Positions 16,881 through 25,973 are shown, counted from the stretch's first letter. The stretch is DNA of 64,000 bases from Ramlibacter ginsenosidimutans (GCF_042678185.1 NZ_JBHUDQ010000007.1), one strand, 5' to 3'. Notes: generated by a model from the sequence alone, not told the origin. A program made the numbers and translations.

Positions 16881-18014
16881 ATGAATCCGATCCGACTTGC
16901 TTCCGTCGAAGCGTTCGCCTACCGCGTCCCGGTCAAGAGCCCCATCAAGGTGGCCTTCGGCACTTTCCGCGACCGCCCGTTCGTGCTCGTGCGCGTGCGC
17001 GACGTCGACGGCGCAGAGGGCTGGGGCGAGGCCTGGGCCAACTGGCCCGCCGTCGGCGCCGAGCACCGCGCCCGGCTGGTGGTCGACATCGGAGAGCGGC
17101 TCGTCGGCAAGAGCTTCGACTCCCCGCAACATCTGTTCCAGCAGCTGAGCAAATCGCTCGAGGTGCTGGTGATCCAGACCGGCGAAGTCGGGCCGATCGC
17201 GCAGGCAGTCGCCGGCATCGACATCGCGGTGTGGGACCTCGTCGCGCGCAAGGCGGGCCAGCCGCTGCACCGGCTGCTGTCGGCGCGCGAGGTGAAGAGC
17301 GTGCCGGTGTATGCCACCGGCATCAATCCCGACGAGCCCGAAAAGTTCGCGGCCGCGCGCCAAGCTGAGGGCCATCGTGCGTTCAAGCTCAAGACCGGCT
17401 TCGGCCACGACGTCGATGTGCGCAACCTGCGCGCCATGCGCGCGGCACTCGGACCCGACGCTGTGATCACGTGCGATTCCAACCAGACGCACGACCTGCA
17501 GGACGCGATCGCGTTCGTTCGGGCGATCGAGCCGCTGCGGCTCGACTGGTTCGAGGAGCCGATGCGCGTCGACGCGCCCGCGGCCAACTGGGAAACGCTC
17601 GCACGCGAGTCGACGACGCCGCTTGCCGGCGGCGAGAACCTGCAGGGGGCCCAGTTCGATGGCCCCATCGCCGGCAAGGTGCTGCAGGTGATCCAGCCGG
17701 ACGTGACGAAGTGGGGTGGCGTGAGCGGCAACCTGGACATCGGACGCAGGACGGTGGCAGCCGGCAAGCGCTACTGCCCGCACTATTTCGGCGGCGGCAT
17801 CTCGGTGCTCACTTCGCTGCATCTGCTCGCCGCGGTGGGCGGCGAAGGCCTGCTCGAATTCGATTGCCATCCGAACCTCGGACGCGAAGCCGTCGTGGGC
17901 ACCTTGCTGCCAGTGAAGGATGGCCGGGTTCCCGTGCCGCAGGCGCCCGGACTCGGTGCGGAGCCAGACCTCGAGGCGCTCGGGCCGTACCGCACCTGGG
18001 CGCCGCCCGCGTGA
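16881..18014 (+). CDS. Mandelate racemase/muconate lactonizing enzyme-family (sugar-acid dehydratase-like)
   Basis: Enolase-superfamily enzyme of 377 residues. The catalytic Lys motif is FKLKTG (Lys169/Lys171), metal ligands are Asp199 (CDSNQ), Glu225 (WFEEPM) and Glu252 (GGENL), and a possible general acid/base is the His in CPHYFGGG near residue 300. Such enzymes abstract a proton alpha to a carboxylate and typically dehydrate sugar acids or racemise/cycloisomerise. Placement between a lactonase and a CitE-like lyase suggests a dehydratase in a lactone, acid, keto-acid, cleavage route; this is an inference. Confidence 0.9.
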   Translation: MNPIRLASVEAFAYRVPVKSPIKVAFGTFRDRPFVLVRVRDVDGAEGWGEAWANWPAVGAEHRARLVVDIGERLVGKSFDSPQHLFQQLSKSLEVLVIQTGEVGPIAQAVAGIDIAVWDLVARKAGQPLHRLLSAREVKSVPVYATGINPDEPEKFAAARQAEGHRAFKLKTGFGHDVDVRNLRAMRAALGPDAVITCDSNQTHDLQDAIAFVRAIEPLRLDWFEEPMRVDAPAANWETLARESTTPLAGGENLQGAQFDGPIAGKVLQVIQPDVTKWGGVSGNLDIGRRTVAAGKRYCPHYFGGGISVLTSLHLLAAVGGEGLLEFDCHPNLGREAVVGTLLPVKDGRVPVPQAPGLGAEPDLEALGPYRTWAPPA

Positions 18015-18844
18015 CGCCCGCTTCGCGCGAGTGCGCCGTGCCCGCCATGGTGCGCGGTGCGGTGCTCTTCACGCCCGGCGATCGCCCGGAGCGTTTCGAC
18101 AAGGGGTGGGCCGCGAGCCGCGGCCGCCTGATCCTCGACCTCGAAGACGCCGTCGCGCCTGAGCGTAAGGCCGCGGCGCGGGCAGCCGTGGCCGCGTGGG
18201 CGCGCGGTTCAGGGCGGCGGCCCCTCGTACGCGTGAATGCGATCGCGTCACCTTTCTTCGCGGAGGACCGCGCCGCGCTCGCTGGCTTGGCGCTCGGGGG
18301 GATGGTCATTCCGAAGGTTGAGCACGCCAACGACTTGGACACCGTGCACGCGAACTGGCCCGCAGTCGACCTCTTCCCGCTGATCGAGACGCCGCGAGGA
18401 CTGGAGGAGGCTGTCGCGATCGGTTGCGCGCCCGGCGTACGCCAGTTGCTGCTCGGCGCGCTCGACCTACACGCCGACTGCGGCATCGCCTTTCCGCATC
18501 CGGCACTCGTGGCGCATGCGCGTTTGCGGCTCGTGCTCGCAAGCCGCACCTCGGGGATTGCCGCCCCCGTCGATTCGCCGCACCCGTCGGTGGCCGAACC
18601 CGCCGCGGCCGCCGACGACGCGCGTGCCGCGGCCGCCCTCGGATTTGCCGCGAAGCTGTGCATTCACCCAGGGCAGGTGGATGCCGTCGACGAGGCATTC
18701 CGCCCCTCACCCGAGGAGTTGGCGTGGGCGCGCGAGGTGCTCGATGCGGCCGGCGCCGGGACCGGCGCCGTCCAGGTGCGCGGCCGCATGGTGGATGCCC
18801 CGGTGATCGCGTCGGCTCGCGCCATTCTGGAGCGCGCCGGCTGA
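18011..18844 (+). CDS. HpcH/HpaI aldolase / CitE-like CoA-ester lyase
   Basis: A TIM-barrel lyase of 277 residues from the GTG at 18011. The opening LFTPGDRPERF, then ILDLEDAV and VRVNAI, are the CitE/malyl-CoA lyase pattern; metal-binding acids occur in the LIETPRGLEE run, and the C-terminal FAAKLCIHPGQVDAV is diagnostic. It cleaves a hydroxyacyl-CoA or a 2-keto-acid product. The GTG overlaps the dehydratase stop (GTGA), giving coupling, while ATG 18047 would give a more family-typical N-terminus; I cannot decide between them. It ends the ordinary chromosomal block on this side. Confidence 0.87.
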   Translation: MTPASRECAVPAMVRGAVLFTPGDRPERFDKGWAASRGRLILDLEDAVAPERKAAARAAVAAWARGSGRRPLVRVNAIASPFFAEDRAALAGLALGGMVIPKVEHANDLDTVHANWPAVDLFPLIETPRGLEEAVAIGCAPGVRQLLLGALDLHADCGIAFPHPALVAHARLRLVLASRTSGIAAPVDSPHPSVAEPAAAADDARAAAALGFAAKLCIHPGQVDAVDEAFRPSPEELAWAREVLDAAGAGTGAVQVRGRMVDAPVIASARAILERAG

Positions 18845-19433
18845 ACGAGCGGCACGCGCTTGCGTGGTAGACGCGCCCTACTCACTTCCGAGGTACCCCG
18901 GCTCGCAGACCACCGGGCCGTTTCTCGACCGGGTGATTCGCCGCCGAAAGCAGACGTGAATCCGGCGGACTCGCAATCTGTCGGTCAGTGTTGTGCGAGT
19001 TTGGCGGACTTAGTCTCTGCCAACTCGCCAGTTTGGCGCCAGGAATCAGCATAGGACATACGCGTCCGCTTCGTGGTCCCCCAGCAGCCTTCACAATCTG
19101 ACATCGATGACAGCGGCCGTATACCGCTGACGGGAATTCGTGCGTCACAAAGCTCATCGCATCCGTGTCTGAGACGCCATGACACCAGTCGCCGTCCCAG
19201 TGCCACCGCCCCACCGGTTTGAGCTTGGTTCCGTAAGGCTTCGCCACTGTGGAGCAGAACTCGTTGTGGGGAGTCGCACTACTCTTCCCCGGTTCCGAAG
19301 GCATCGCTGTCGCGAAAGTAGTGGCGGCCCATTGCGATTGCAGGGCCTTGGGCCTGACCGGGACCAGAGCGGTGCGCGCAAGCCAGCGGCGTAAGCTCAT
19401 ACACTGCGGCCTGTCAGCAGAACGGCGGTCTAC
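18845..19433 (+). other. 589-bp gap at the left edge of the accessory island
   Basis: No confident gene. Base composition drops here compared with the catabolic genes to the left. A minus-strand open frame of about 170 codons (18882 to about 19401, starting MSLRRWLART and holding RWHWDGDWCHG) is possible and would be divergent from the endonuclease gene, but it lacks a recognised domain and a clear ribosome-binding site, so I leave it uncalled. Confidence 0.5.
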
Positions 19434-20258
19434 ATGAGCAAAGCCTTTCTTTTCTACTGGATCCGCCAGCAAATCGAGAACGCTGTGGAGGAGGGCTCGC
19501 TGTATCACGCGGGCAGCAACCAGTTCCACAGGTGTTCTCCAGGCGATGTACTTTGGATCTGCGGTCCTGGTAAGGGAGCTCGGCTTGTCACCATTGGCCC
19601 TATTCAGATCGCCAGAATCGTGGACTATGAAGAAGCCTCTCGTGTACTTCGCTACACACCTTGGGACGCCGAGTACCACGCACTTGCTAGCCGCGGGCGC
19701 AGGGTCGTTCCTCAAGAAGTAAATCTCGAGCCGATATTGGGTCAGCTTGAATTCGCGTCCCGGCGACGCTTGGATTTGACCAAACCCCTCGGTCAGCAAC
19801 TTCAGTCAATGCGTGAGCTTGCTCCGCATTCGGCCCACCTGCTGCAGTCTTTATGGACTGACGCTAAAGGCGCTTCTCCATCCATCGCGTCGCGCCTGCC
19901 AAATGCCGCGCCACACGAAAACCCTCCTGTCGGCGTCCCGTTGCCCGACCAGGAATGGATAGAGGGCTCACCTCTGCTTCGCGTACATCTCACTCGCGAA
20001 AGAGCGCCCGGGCTTAGTCAAGCCAAGAAGGCACAGTTCCGCCAAGAGCACGGCAAGCTTTATTGCCAGCGGTGCAAGTTCGACCCGAGTGGGTTCTATC
20101 GCACACCTGCAGCCGACGCTTGCATCGAAGTGCACCACTCCGCTATGCCGTTGTCGAACATGACCACGCAGCACGCGACCACGCTGCACGAGCTGGAGTG
20201 CCTGTGCGCGAACTGTCACCGCCTCGTTCACGCGGAGCTTCAGGCGACTTCCGGATGA
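19434..20258 (+). CDS. HNH endonuclease with N-terminal PUA/EVE-like domain
   Basis: A 274-residue protein with two parts. Residues 1-105 (FLFYWIRQQ, FHRCSPGDVLWICGP, IGPIQIARIVDYEEA) resemble a PUA/EVE-like barrel that reads modified bases. Residues 190-270 are a zinc-ribbon HNH nuclease: CQRCKFDPSGFY, then IEVHHSAMPLS with the catalytic histidine pair, then LCANCHRLVH, giving the CxxC...CxxCH zinc and metal set. Such fusions act as modification-dependent restriction enzymes against phage DNA, which is the likely role here but is inferred. It stands alone at the left of the low-G+C island, with no methylase next to it, as expected for a type IV enzyme. Confidence 0.8.
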   Translation: MSKAFLFYWIRQQIENAVEEGSLYHAGSNQFHRCSPGDVLWICGPGKGARLVTIGPIQIARIVDYEEASRVLRYTPWDAEYHALASRGRRVVPQEVNLEPILGQLEFASRRRLDLTKPLGQQLQSMRELAPHSAHLLQSLWTDAKGASPSIASRLPNAAPHENPPVGVPLPDQEWIEGSPLLRVHLTRERAPGLSQAKKAQFRQEHGKLYCQRCKFDPSGFYRTPAADACIEVHHSAMPLSNMTTQHATTLHELECLCANCHRLVHAELQATSG

Positions 20259-20425
20259 CCGGGTGTCGGTCTTCCGATTGCGCGCAGTTGGCCGTTATAG
20301 CTTGCGCAGGGGAGTTGGCGTGTTCTGTCACCCGGGGCATGGAGCTCCGCGGGAAATCTTGTAGACAGGCGATCTCGCCACGCCGCCACATTGGCTTGAA
20401 CTCCGCCGGAACACCTGTCTCGTGA

Positions 20426-20737
20426 TCAGCGGCAGACGTACTGGCCACGTGAGTTGTACCCGCACTGGTGCGACGAATACGGATTCACGTAACCCTGACG
20501 CGGCTGCGGAGCTGGTTGGGAATACGGATTCACCGTCCCCGCCTGCCCTGTGTACGGGTTGTAGTTGCCCTGCGTGCTCCAGTTGTTGAACCGGTTGCCG
20601 TCTGGGTTCGTCTGCTGGTGCCCTTGCACGTACGTGCCGTCCTTGGTGATGTGGGGCCGCACGTAATGCCACGACTGTGCGTCGGCGATGAGTGGCATCA
20701 AGCAGCAGATGCTCGTCAGGACTGCGACGGTTCTCAT
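20426..20737 (-). CDS. Small exported protein with NPY repeats
   Basis: A 103-residue protein with a Sec signal peptide (MRTVAVLTSICCLMPLIADA, cleavage near residue 20). The mature part contains HYVRPHITKDGTYVQGH, TNPDGNRFNNWST, then NPYTGQ, VNPYSQ and VNPYSSH, a recognisable small periplasmic/secreted family in proteobacteria whose function is unknown. Cys occur at the C-terminus (QCGYNSRGQYVCR) and could form a disulfide. It stands between the endonuclease gene and a divergent small exported protein. AGGCACCC ahead of the ATG is a weak ribosome-binding site. Confidence 0.75.
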   Translation of the reverse strand: MRTVAVLTSICCLMPLIADAQSWHYVRPHITKDGTYVQGHQQTNPDGNRFNNWSTQGNYNPYTGQAGTVNPYSQPAPQPRQGYVNPYSSHQCGYNSRGQYVCR

Positions 20738-21261
20738 GGGTGCCTCCGAGATGGGCAGCGAGCCGCACCGCGCGGGACTGCCGCCGGCAGAGTAACGCAG
20801 CTGCCGTCCCCGCGCGGCTCCTCCTCCAATCGGAGGAGACTGAAGAGACCGCGCTCGTGATCAAAGGCGAAGCGCGCGTGCTGGATGAAGTCGGCCGCTC
20901 CGACTTCTAGCCGGCTGCAGTCCGCGCTCGTCGCTGCCACTGCCGGCAGGCAACGGGATCTCCACACGAACTTCGCCACTGAAGGCCCACCATTGGTGCT
21001 CACTGGCCGTTGATGGCCCTGAGCGAGGTCAAACTGCTGTTCCACCTGGAGGGCTGCCGACCCGCCCCGAAGGAAAACGGCTGGACTTACACTCTGATCG
21101 CCCGGATCACTCTGCATGCCGACACCTAGGCTCCGACACAGCGAGCGGTGGCGCAGCAGGAGCAAGGACCTCCGAACCCAAGGATTGTCGAGCAGGGCAG
21201 CGCGGGCTTGGGACTCTGCATTTGCCCGTGTCATGCGAAATTTCGCCAAAGTGAGGTCGTG

Positions 21262-21579
21262 ATGAAGACGAGCACGTTCGTGGTAATTGCGACATTCGGA
21301 GTCTGCTGCAGCGCCGGGGCTCAGTACGTGGAGCAACTTAAACAAGTGTGCTCCAACTATGGCTTTCACGAAGGGACAGATGCGCATGCGCAATGCGTGC
21401 AGCGGTTGGACGCTGAGGTGCAAAGGCGGCAGATGCAGCAGGCTTCCGATCAGTGCAGTCAGCTTCGCGAGGCCATGCGCGAGTCTTGCAATTCGCCACT
21501 GTTTCGAACTGCTCCGGAGGTGGCCGCCTTCTACTGCGGAGAGGCTCAAGGCAATTACCAGCGGTATTGCTCGCGCTAG
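21262..21579 (+). CDS. Small exported cysteine-containing protein, function unknown
   Basis: A 105-residue protein. The signal peptide (MKTSTFVVIATFGVCCSAGAQ) is clear; cleavage after AGA leaves about 85 residues with five Cys (VCSNYG, AQCVQR, DQCSQL, ESCNSP, YCGEA) and an extra terminal YCSR, so intramolecular disulfides are likely in the periplasm. GAGG at 21253-21256 supports ATG 21262. An upstream in-frame ATG (21148) would remove the signal peptide from the N-terminus. I recognise no family. It is a single gene in the island, flanked by non-coding DNA on both sides. Confidence 0.65.
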   Translation: MKTSTFVVIATFGVCCSAGAQYVEQLKQVCSNYGFHEGTDAHAQCVQRLDAEVQRRQMQQASDQCSQLREAMRESCNSPLFRTAPEVAAFYCGEAQGNYQRYCSR

Positions 21580-22149
21580 GCTGACGCCGGAACGCGTCAG
21601 GCCCGCTCTCAGTACAAACTCCTATCCGGCTAGGGCGCGCGCTCGATCGGCGTGTGTGATCCTCCAGAAAGGGGGTGCGCGCGATCCGTCAAGGAGCAGT
21701 CAGCGGTGCCCTGGGCGACGGTCCGTGACCCGACACAAACGGGGCGCCCGACCGTCACTCACCATGCACCTACCGTGCGCCCGCGCCGACCTGCATCGCA
21801 CTTTTCGGCGAGCGGTTGTGCGAGCCGACGAAGCCGGCATAGTCCGGCGGGAAACGGACGATGAGTCCGTGAGTCCAGGGAAGTGTTTAGATGGGAGTTG
21901 AAGCGCGCGTCAGTTGGTGGTGCGCAGCTCGACGAACGCGCGCCGTTTCATGCGCCAGGCGGCATTCGCCGCGGCCGATTAGCTCGAGCATCGAGTGTGC
22001 AATCAGCTAGCTGCGGGTCAACCCTCACCGCATCACGTCAGCTAGTTCGACGGACACAGTCTCCGCCCACCGTGCCCGCTCCGAGCAACGCCGCAGGACC
22101 GCGAAGACACGTCCGCCCTTCAGTCCGCCGCGCAGTGTGGAACCGCAGC
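21580..22149 (+). other. 570-bp gap without a supported gene
   Basis: Frames here are short or lack plausible starts, and the longest plus frame (21883-22410) is the complement of the real minus-strand gene. No tandem repeats or terminator with a T run were seen. The gap separates the small exported protein from the 3' end of the unknown operon. Confidence 0.5.
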
Positions 22150-22824
22150 CTACGGCAGCTCTTTCAGCAACTCTTTGCTAAGGGGTTCCACAACATCGAA
22201 CGCGAGCGGGCCACCCGAAAATATGGAGGCACTCGCGCACACTTCCTCGGGCCGGAAGCGCCGAAGGTCCCAGCGTTGCCGAATCTGCTCGAAAAAGTGC
22301 CGCACTGGGACCCCCAGCCCCTTGGTCGTCCTATAGATGGCGCGCGCCAGCTTAAGCCCCCAGCGTGCATCCCCTGGGCGGCCCCGAGGCCAAGTACTCT
22401 CGTCGAGTAAAGGCATGCCAAAGCGATGGAATACGGCCAAGATGAACGTCGAACAAGTAAGCCCTTCACCGACGGACGTCCTGACGTAATCCATGGCCTC
22501 ATCGAAATATGGCCCTGGTGTGTACACGATGCTATACGGCACCTTCGCGCTTGCTAACCGGTTTCCCATCAGCACGGCTTGGTCAGCTAGCGCCTCTGCG
22601 AGCTCGGGGACAAGTGCCTCAAATGCAACCCAATAGAATAGATCGTCTTGGTCCCACTCCTTGTGGTGCAACTCGTGATACCACCCTAAGTGGAGCACCC
22701 ACCATTTCTTGTGATCGTCCTTGTATGTCAGCGCGACGTGACGGGAGCCAAGAACGTTCTGCTGAATGGCAAGAGCTAACGAGAAGTCCGAATCCGTGGT
22801 TAGGCTATCCGGCGTGTGCAGCAT
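22150..22824 (-). CDS. Unknown protein, possible permuted papain-like (LRAT/YaeF-type) fold
   Basis: Last gene (224 residues) of a tightly packed operon. I recognise no named family. Visible features: an early His-rich region (WWVLHLGWYHELHHKEW, residues 40-57) and, about 80 residues later, GLTCSTFILAVFHRFGMPLLD with a cysteine at the start of a hydrophobic helix (near residue 123). His-before-Cys order is what permuted NlpC/P60-type cysteine peptidases and acyltransferases show, so a papain-like hydrolase is possible, but this rests on motif shape alone. No signal peptide. The start overlaps the preceding gene by 20 bp, indicating translational coupling. Confidence 0.65.
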   Translation of the reverse strand: MLHTPDSLTTDSDFSLALAIQQNVLGSRHVALTYKDDHKKWWVLHLGWYHELHHKEWDQDDLFYWVAFEALVPELAEALADQAVLMGNRLASAKVPYSIVYTPGPYFDEAMDYVRTSVGEGLTCSTFILAVFHRFGMPLLDESTWPRGRPGDARWGLKLARAIYRTTKGLGVPVRHFFEQIRQRWDLRRFRPEEVCASASIFSGGPLAFDVVEPLSKELLKELP

Positions 22825-23440
22825 CTATATGGGGCTTGGGCATGCCGACGAACAGTGCTTCCGGCGCAACGCCCAACTGCTTAGCTCTAAGCCAAGCCTT
22901 AGCGTAAGCGCGATTCCACGCAGGAAGTCGCTTGCGAGCGACGTACGTAGACCGTATAAGACCGATCAACGTCCGACTGCTCATCGTGTCGATGTCTGCT
23001 TTCATCAGCAACTGGTTCGGTTCGTAGATTGCTCGAAACCAAAGGCAGTCCTCGACGAACGACATGATCTCTCTTGCTGCGGCGCGGCTTTCTCCCCTTG
23101 AATCCAGCGTGCGAGCCACACTGAGTGCAGCATCCACCACTCTGGACTCTTCGTCCATCGAAGTGCTACTTCTCGCAGCATGGGCAGCCCGAAGCAGCCT
23201 CAAGGATTCGCTGAACACATCAACCATGGCCGGAGCGACTGCCGTGATTGCAGAAACAGGTTGGCAGAACCGAACAAATGCTTCGTCATGCAGACCGGCG
23301 CTATCCAGAGCAGAAAATAGCGGCTGTGACGTCTTTACGGTAGCCGCGTGGTCAGCGAGCTGCCCCACAGGCGGCAGCAATTGCGAGGTGCTAGAACTGT
23401 CGGTGAGCCAAAGGGGACGAGAAGACAAAACAGCGCTCAT
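22805..23440 (-). CDS. Unknown helical protein in four-gene island operon
   Basis: A 211-residue protein with no recognised domain, mostly helical by composition (LRLLRAAHAARSS, ARTLDSRGESRAAAREIM, RAYAKAWLRAKQLG). No signal peptide, membrane segment or cofactor motif is visible. The ATG lies 2 bp after the stop of the upstream 245-residue gene, and its end overlaps the start of the next gene by 20 bp. This spacing says the proteins are made together and may form one complex. Confidence 0.6.
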   Translation of the reverse strand: MSAVLSSRPLWLTDSSSTSQLLPPVGQLADHAATVKTSQPLFSALDSAGLHDEAFVRFCQPVSAITAVAPAMVDVFSESLRLLRAAHAARSSTSMDEESRVVDAALSVARTLDSRGESRAAAREIMSFVEDCLWFRAIYEPNQLLMKADIDTMSSRTLIGLIRSTYVARKRLPAWNRAYAKAWLRAKQLGVAPEALFVGMPKPHIDAAHAG

Positions 23441-23442
23441 GT

Positions 23443-24180
23443 CTATTCAATGCCTTCCGTTAGTACAAGCTCGGCTTGTTCTCTGAGCTCATTGATTCGC
23501 GCGGACACCGATGGCGGCGGGAGCGGCTCCTTCCGTTCACTGTCTGTATTGATGTCCAGTTCGCAAACGCAGAAGTACTGGTCCGATCCTGTCGCCACCG
23601 CACCTCCACTAGGTGCAAACACGGCGCGGCGGAGAGTGATTGCGCTCCAAGTCGACAATCGATTGATTAAAGCTCCGGCGTCGACTGCGGATCTTCCCAA
23701 ATAGTTGACACCAAATCGCATCTCGCGAAACCGTGCGTAATCGACGCGCACGGTTCGAACTAAAGCCGCTAGCACTTTGTACGATTCCTCAACCGTCGGC
23801 GTCGAATACAAGCACCGAGCTCCGAACGCAACGCGCATGCACACTGCACCGCTCGTTTCGTACCAGCTCCCAACAGCGGCGGTGAGTTCTTGAAAGCGCT
23901 GCGATACGGGCGGCGCAAGGACGACGAACTCCGGCACCTGTGGAGGCTCAGGAGTCAGCAGGAAATCGATACGGCCAACGGAGAAGACAATCTGAAGCAT
24001 CCCTCCGTTCCACGGCCCCGCAGCGACGGATTGACCGAGCTTCCGGTCCACGGACTCTGTGCTCGACGGCTCTCCCACCAACGTATGAAAAACGGCGGCG
24101 GCGGTCAGGTTGGTAGGTTCCAACACGAACAGCGAAACTCTGCACGAGTCCGCTGACCACGCGTCTATGGGGATCGCCAT
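23443..24180 (-). CDS. Unknown 245-residue protein in four-gene island operon
   Basis: I do not recognise this protein with certainty. Its architecture, beta-rich N-terminal half (RVSLFVLEPTNLTAAAVFH, GGMLQIVFSVGRIDFLL), then RFREMRFGVNYLGRS, and a late YFCVCELDIN strand followed by a terminal helix, faintly resembles the sporadically distributed TIGR04255-type proteins. That is a guess. No signal peptide or membrane span. It overlaps the 77-residue gene upstream by 16 bp and is followed after 2 bp by the next gene. Confidence 0.65.
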   Translation of the reverse strand: MAIPIDAWSADSCRVSLFVLEPTNLTAAAVFHTLVGEPSSTESVDRKLGQSVAAGPWNGGMLQIVFSVGRIDFLLTPEPPQVPEFVVLAPPVSQRFQELTAAVGSWYETSGAVCMRVAFGARCLYSTPTVEESYKVLAALVRTVRVDYARFREMRFGVNYLGRSAVDAGALINRLSTWSAITLRRAVFAPSGGAVATGSDQYFCVCELDINTDSERKEPLPPPSVSARINELREQAELVLTEGIE

Positions 24181-24398
24181 CCGCTTTTCCGATCAGGTAG
24201 GTAAAGGTCGGTTATACCAAACCGCGCCCGAGCATCGGTCCGATAAGTCGACCAACGTAGAGGATGAGGAGCATGGTCGCACACGACGAAGAGTTTGCTG
24301 TCGGCAGGCCCATTGCTTCGACGTAGTCGCGCCACCATGCGCACTGTATGCATCGACAGGTCGAAATATGCTCGCGGCGTGCCACCCACGGCCTGCAC
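24165..24398 (-). CDS. Small unknown protein leading the four-gene island operon
   Basis: A 77-codon frame from GTG 24398 (a later in-frame ATG at 24353 would give 62 residues). The product (AYFDLSMHTVRMVARLRRS, KLFVVCDHAPHPLRWSTYR, FGITDLYLPDRKSGW) reads like genuine protein with balanced codons, and it overlaps the start of the 245-residue gene by 16 bp, as expected for a coupled operon. It may be a complete small protein or the C-terminal remnant of a longer one, since no good ribosome-binding site is visible upstream. Confidence 0.4.
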   Translation of the reverse strand: MQAVGGTPRAYFDLSMHTVRMVARLRRSNGPADSKLFVVCDHAPHPLRWSTYRTDARARFGITDLYLPDRKSGWRSP

Positions 24399-24753
24399 GC
24401 AGGCTAGCTGTTAGCGCCAGCATGGGCATGTTAGTTGGTACCAGAGACCGCCCCTTGGCACGCCTCAAGAAAATCCCGGGGCGCCTCCCCATCCGGCCCC
24501 TAGTAGCTGCCGAATTACGGGGCTGAACTGAATGCCGCGACCTTCCTTACCGACCGGGCAGGGCTGTTTTCGGAGCCGGAATGGGGCCTCGCCCGCCGCC
24601 GTGCTTACGGTCACGGGTCTGCGCACCTCAAGAAAGTGCCGTCCGGCAAGACAAACTCGCACCGAACACCCTCGCGTGCGGCCTCCCATCGCCGAAGAGT
24701 GCAGCGTCCAAGGGCCCGGTGGGCGGACTACACTGCCCGTATCGGAGGAGCTG
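24399..24753 (+). other. 355-bp gap between divergent island genes
   Basis: Should carry the promoter of the unknown minus-strand operon and that of the SHOCT lipoprotein. No gene, strong hairpin or clear operator was seen. Confidence 0.45.
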
Positions 24754-25257
24754 ATGAAGACTTGGATGTACACGGGCGCACTCTGTCTGGCTTTGGTTGG
24801 ATGCGCCGCCAATCCGCCGGTGACGAGCCTCTCGCCCGACACGTACATGATCACGCGAATTGACAAGGGCGGCATATTCGGAAACGCGGCTGCAATGAAG
24901 GCTGACGTCATCGGTGAGGCGAATGAATTCGCGGCCAAGCAGGGGAAGGTGGCCGTGCCACTCGTGATCCACGAAACACCGCTCCGTGGCTGCCCGGCGT
25001 GCTGGGCTTCTATTGAGTACCAATTTCGAGTTGTAGAGCCGAGTGACCCTGAGGTCCGCAGAACGAGTCTCGTGCCCGTAGCACCGCGGAGCGAGGTGAT
25101 AATCGACGACCGTACGGCACCTAATGGTCAGCCGCCACTTCCCCCGGCGAAGGATCTGTACTCCGAGATGCTGAAGCTCGACGACCTCAGGAAGCGAGGT
25201 CTTCTCACGGACGCTGAGTTTGAAGCCCAAAAGACGCGGCTGCTCCAGGGCCGCTGA
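24754..25257 (+). CDS. SHOCT-domain lipoprotein
   Basis: A 167-residue predicted lipoprotein. The signal peptide MKTWMYTGALCLALVGC ends in a lipobox (ALVGC), so it should be lipidated at Cys17 and anchored in the outer or inner membrane. The middle holds TYMITRIDKGGIFGNAAAMK and HETPLRGCPACWASIEYQF, a small beta domain with a CxxC pair also found in other lipoproteins of this type. The C-terminus (EMLKLDDLRKRGLLTDAEFE) is a typical SHOCT oligomerisation helix pair. GGAGGAG 6-7 nt upstream supports the ATG at 24754; the longer upstream frame is not needed. Function unknown. Confidence 0.82.
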   Translation: MKTWMYTGALCLALVGCAANPPVTSLSPDTYMITRIDKGGIFGNAAAMKADVIGEANEFAAKQGKVAVPLVIHETPLRGCPACWASIEYQFRVVEPSDPEVRRTSLVPVAPRSEVIIDDRTAPNGQPPLPPAKDLYSEMLKLDDLRKRGLLTDAEFEAQKTRLLQGR

Positions 25258-25973
25258 ACATCGCGCTCTGGGACGGTGGTCACGGAGGCTGGTGTGTGCA
25301 GCTTGTGACGCGGTTTGCTCTCGCTCGCGAGTCACGCTTCCGAGTCCGACTTGGCTAAGCGGCAATTCGCACCCATGACTTCACCTCGGTCGCGCCGTGC
25401 TCACTGCTTCCACAGCCTCACTGAAGGCTCCGGATCGTCCGGTTCGGGCGCGAAGCACTGCATCATTGCGGGATCGTAATCAGGAACGAGCAATCCCGAT
25501 GGTCGTGCGAGATCCTGGCGCGGCGGAATCCGTCGAGCATTTTCCGCCGGGTGGCGATTGGGATGGCGAGGCCTTCGCGAAGTTGGCCTAGTAGTGAACC
25601 TGGTCGGAAGCCAGCAGCACGAGGCCGGCAGGCGTTGTCACGCGCACGACCTGCAGGCCCGCAGTATGCCCACCCCACCCAAGGCAGCGGGACGCCGGAC
25701 TGCAGCTCCACGTCGGTCTCAACTCCAGCCGCCGATATCATGGGTGCGGTGGAACCACTGGCGGACTGCGGTCCTCCTGCCAGGGAACGCGGTGCTGGTT
25801 GCCGCTCTTGGCATCCTGTGAATCCGCCCAACGTACGAGGGATGAGCAAGCTCCATCTGGTGCGAGTCGCAGCGCTCCGTGATAGGTGTCGTGGCACGGC
25901 CGCTAGACCGCCGGTCAGTCGTTTTGAGCTAGGTGCTTTCCGGTGTATTCTCGTGAGGCGTGGAGTTCCAGAT
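25258..25973 (+). other. 716-bp gap before the tRNA scar
   Basis: No supported gene. A minus-strand frame that starts inside the tRNA fragment (26023) and runs here is a well-known translation artefact of tRNA 3' ends. No integrase, transposase or resolvase remnant could be recognised, and no 5' half of a tRNA precedes 25974. Confidence 0.5.

Noticed and set aside
18882..19799. Minus-strand 305-codon frame at the island edge
   Set aside because: Its 5' half is the complement of the endonuclease gene, and the remaining 170 codons lack a domain or ribosome-binding site.
20734..21549. Minus-strand 271-codon frame
   Set aside because: It is the complement of the small exported Cys-rich protein, which has a signal peptide and ribosome-binding site, and it would overlap the other exported gene.
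21855..21885. A 14-nt match (GATGAGTCCGTGAG) to a hammerhead ribozyme core
   Set aside because: The paired stem GTCC/GGAC is replaced by GTCC-GTGA-GTCC and no GAAA follows in place, so the catalytic fold cannot form; probably chance.
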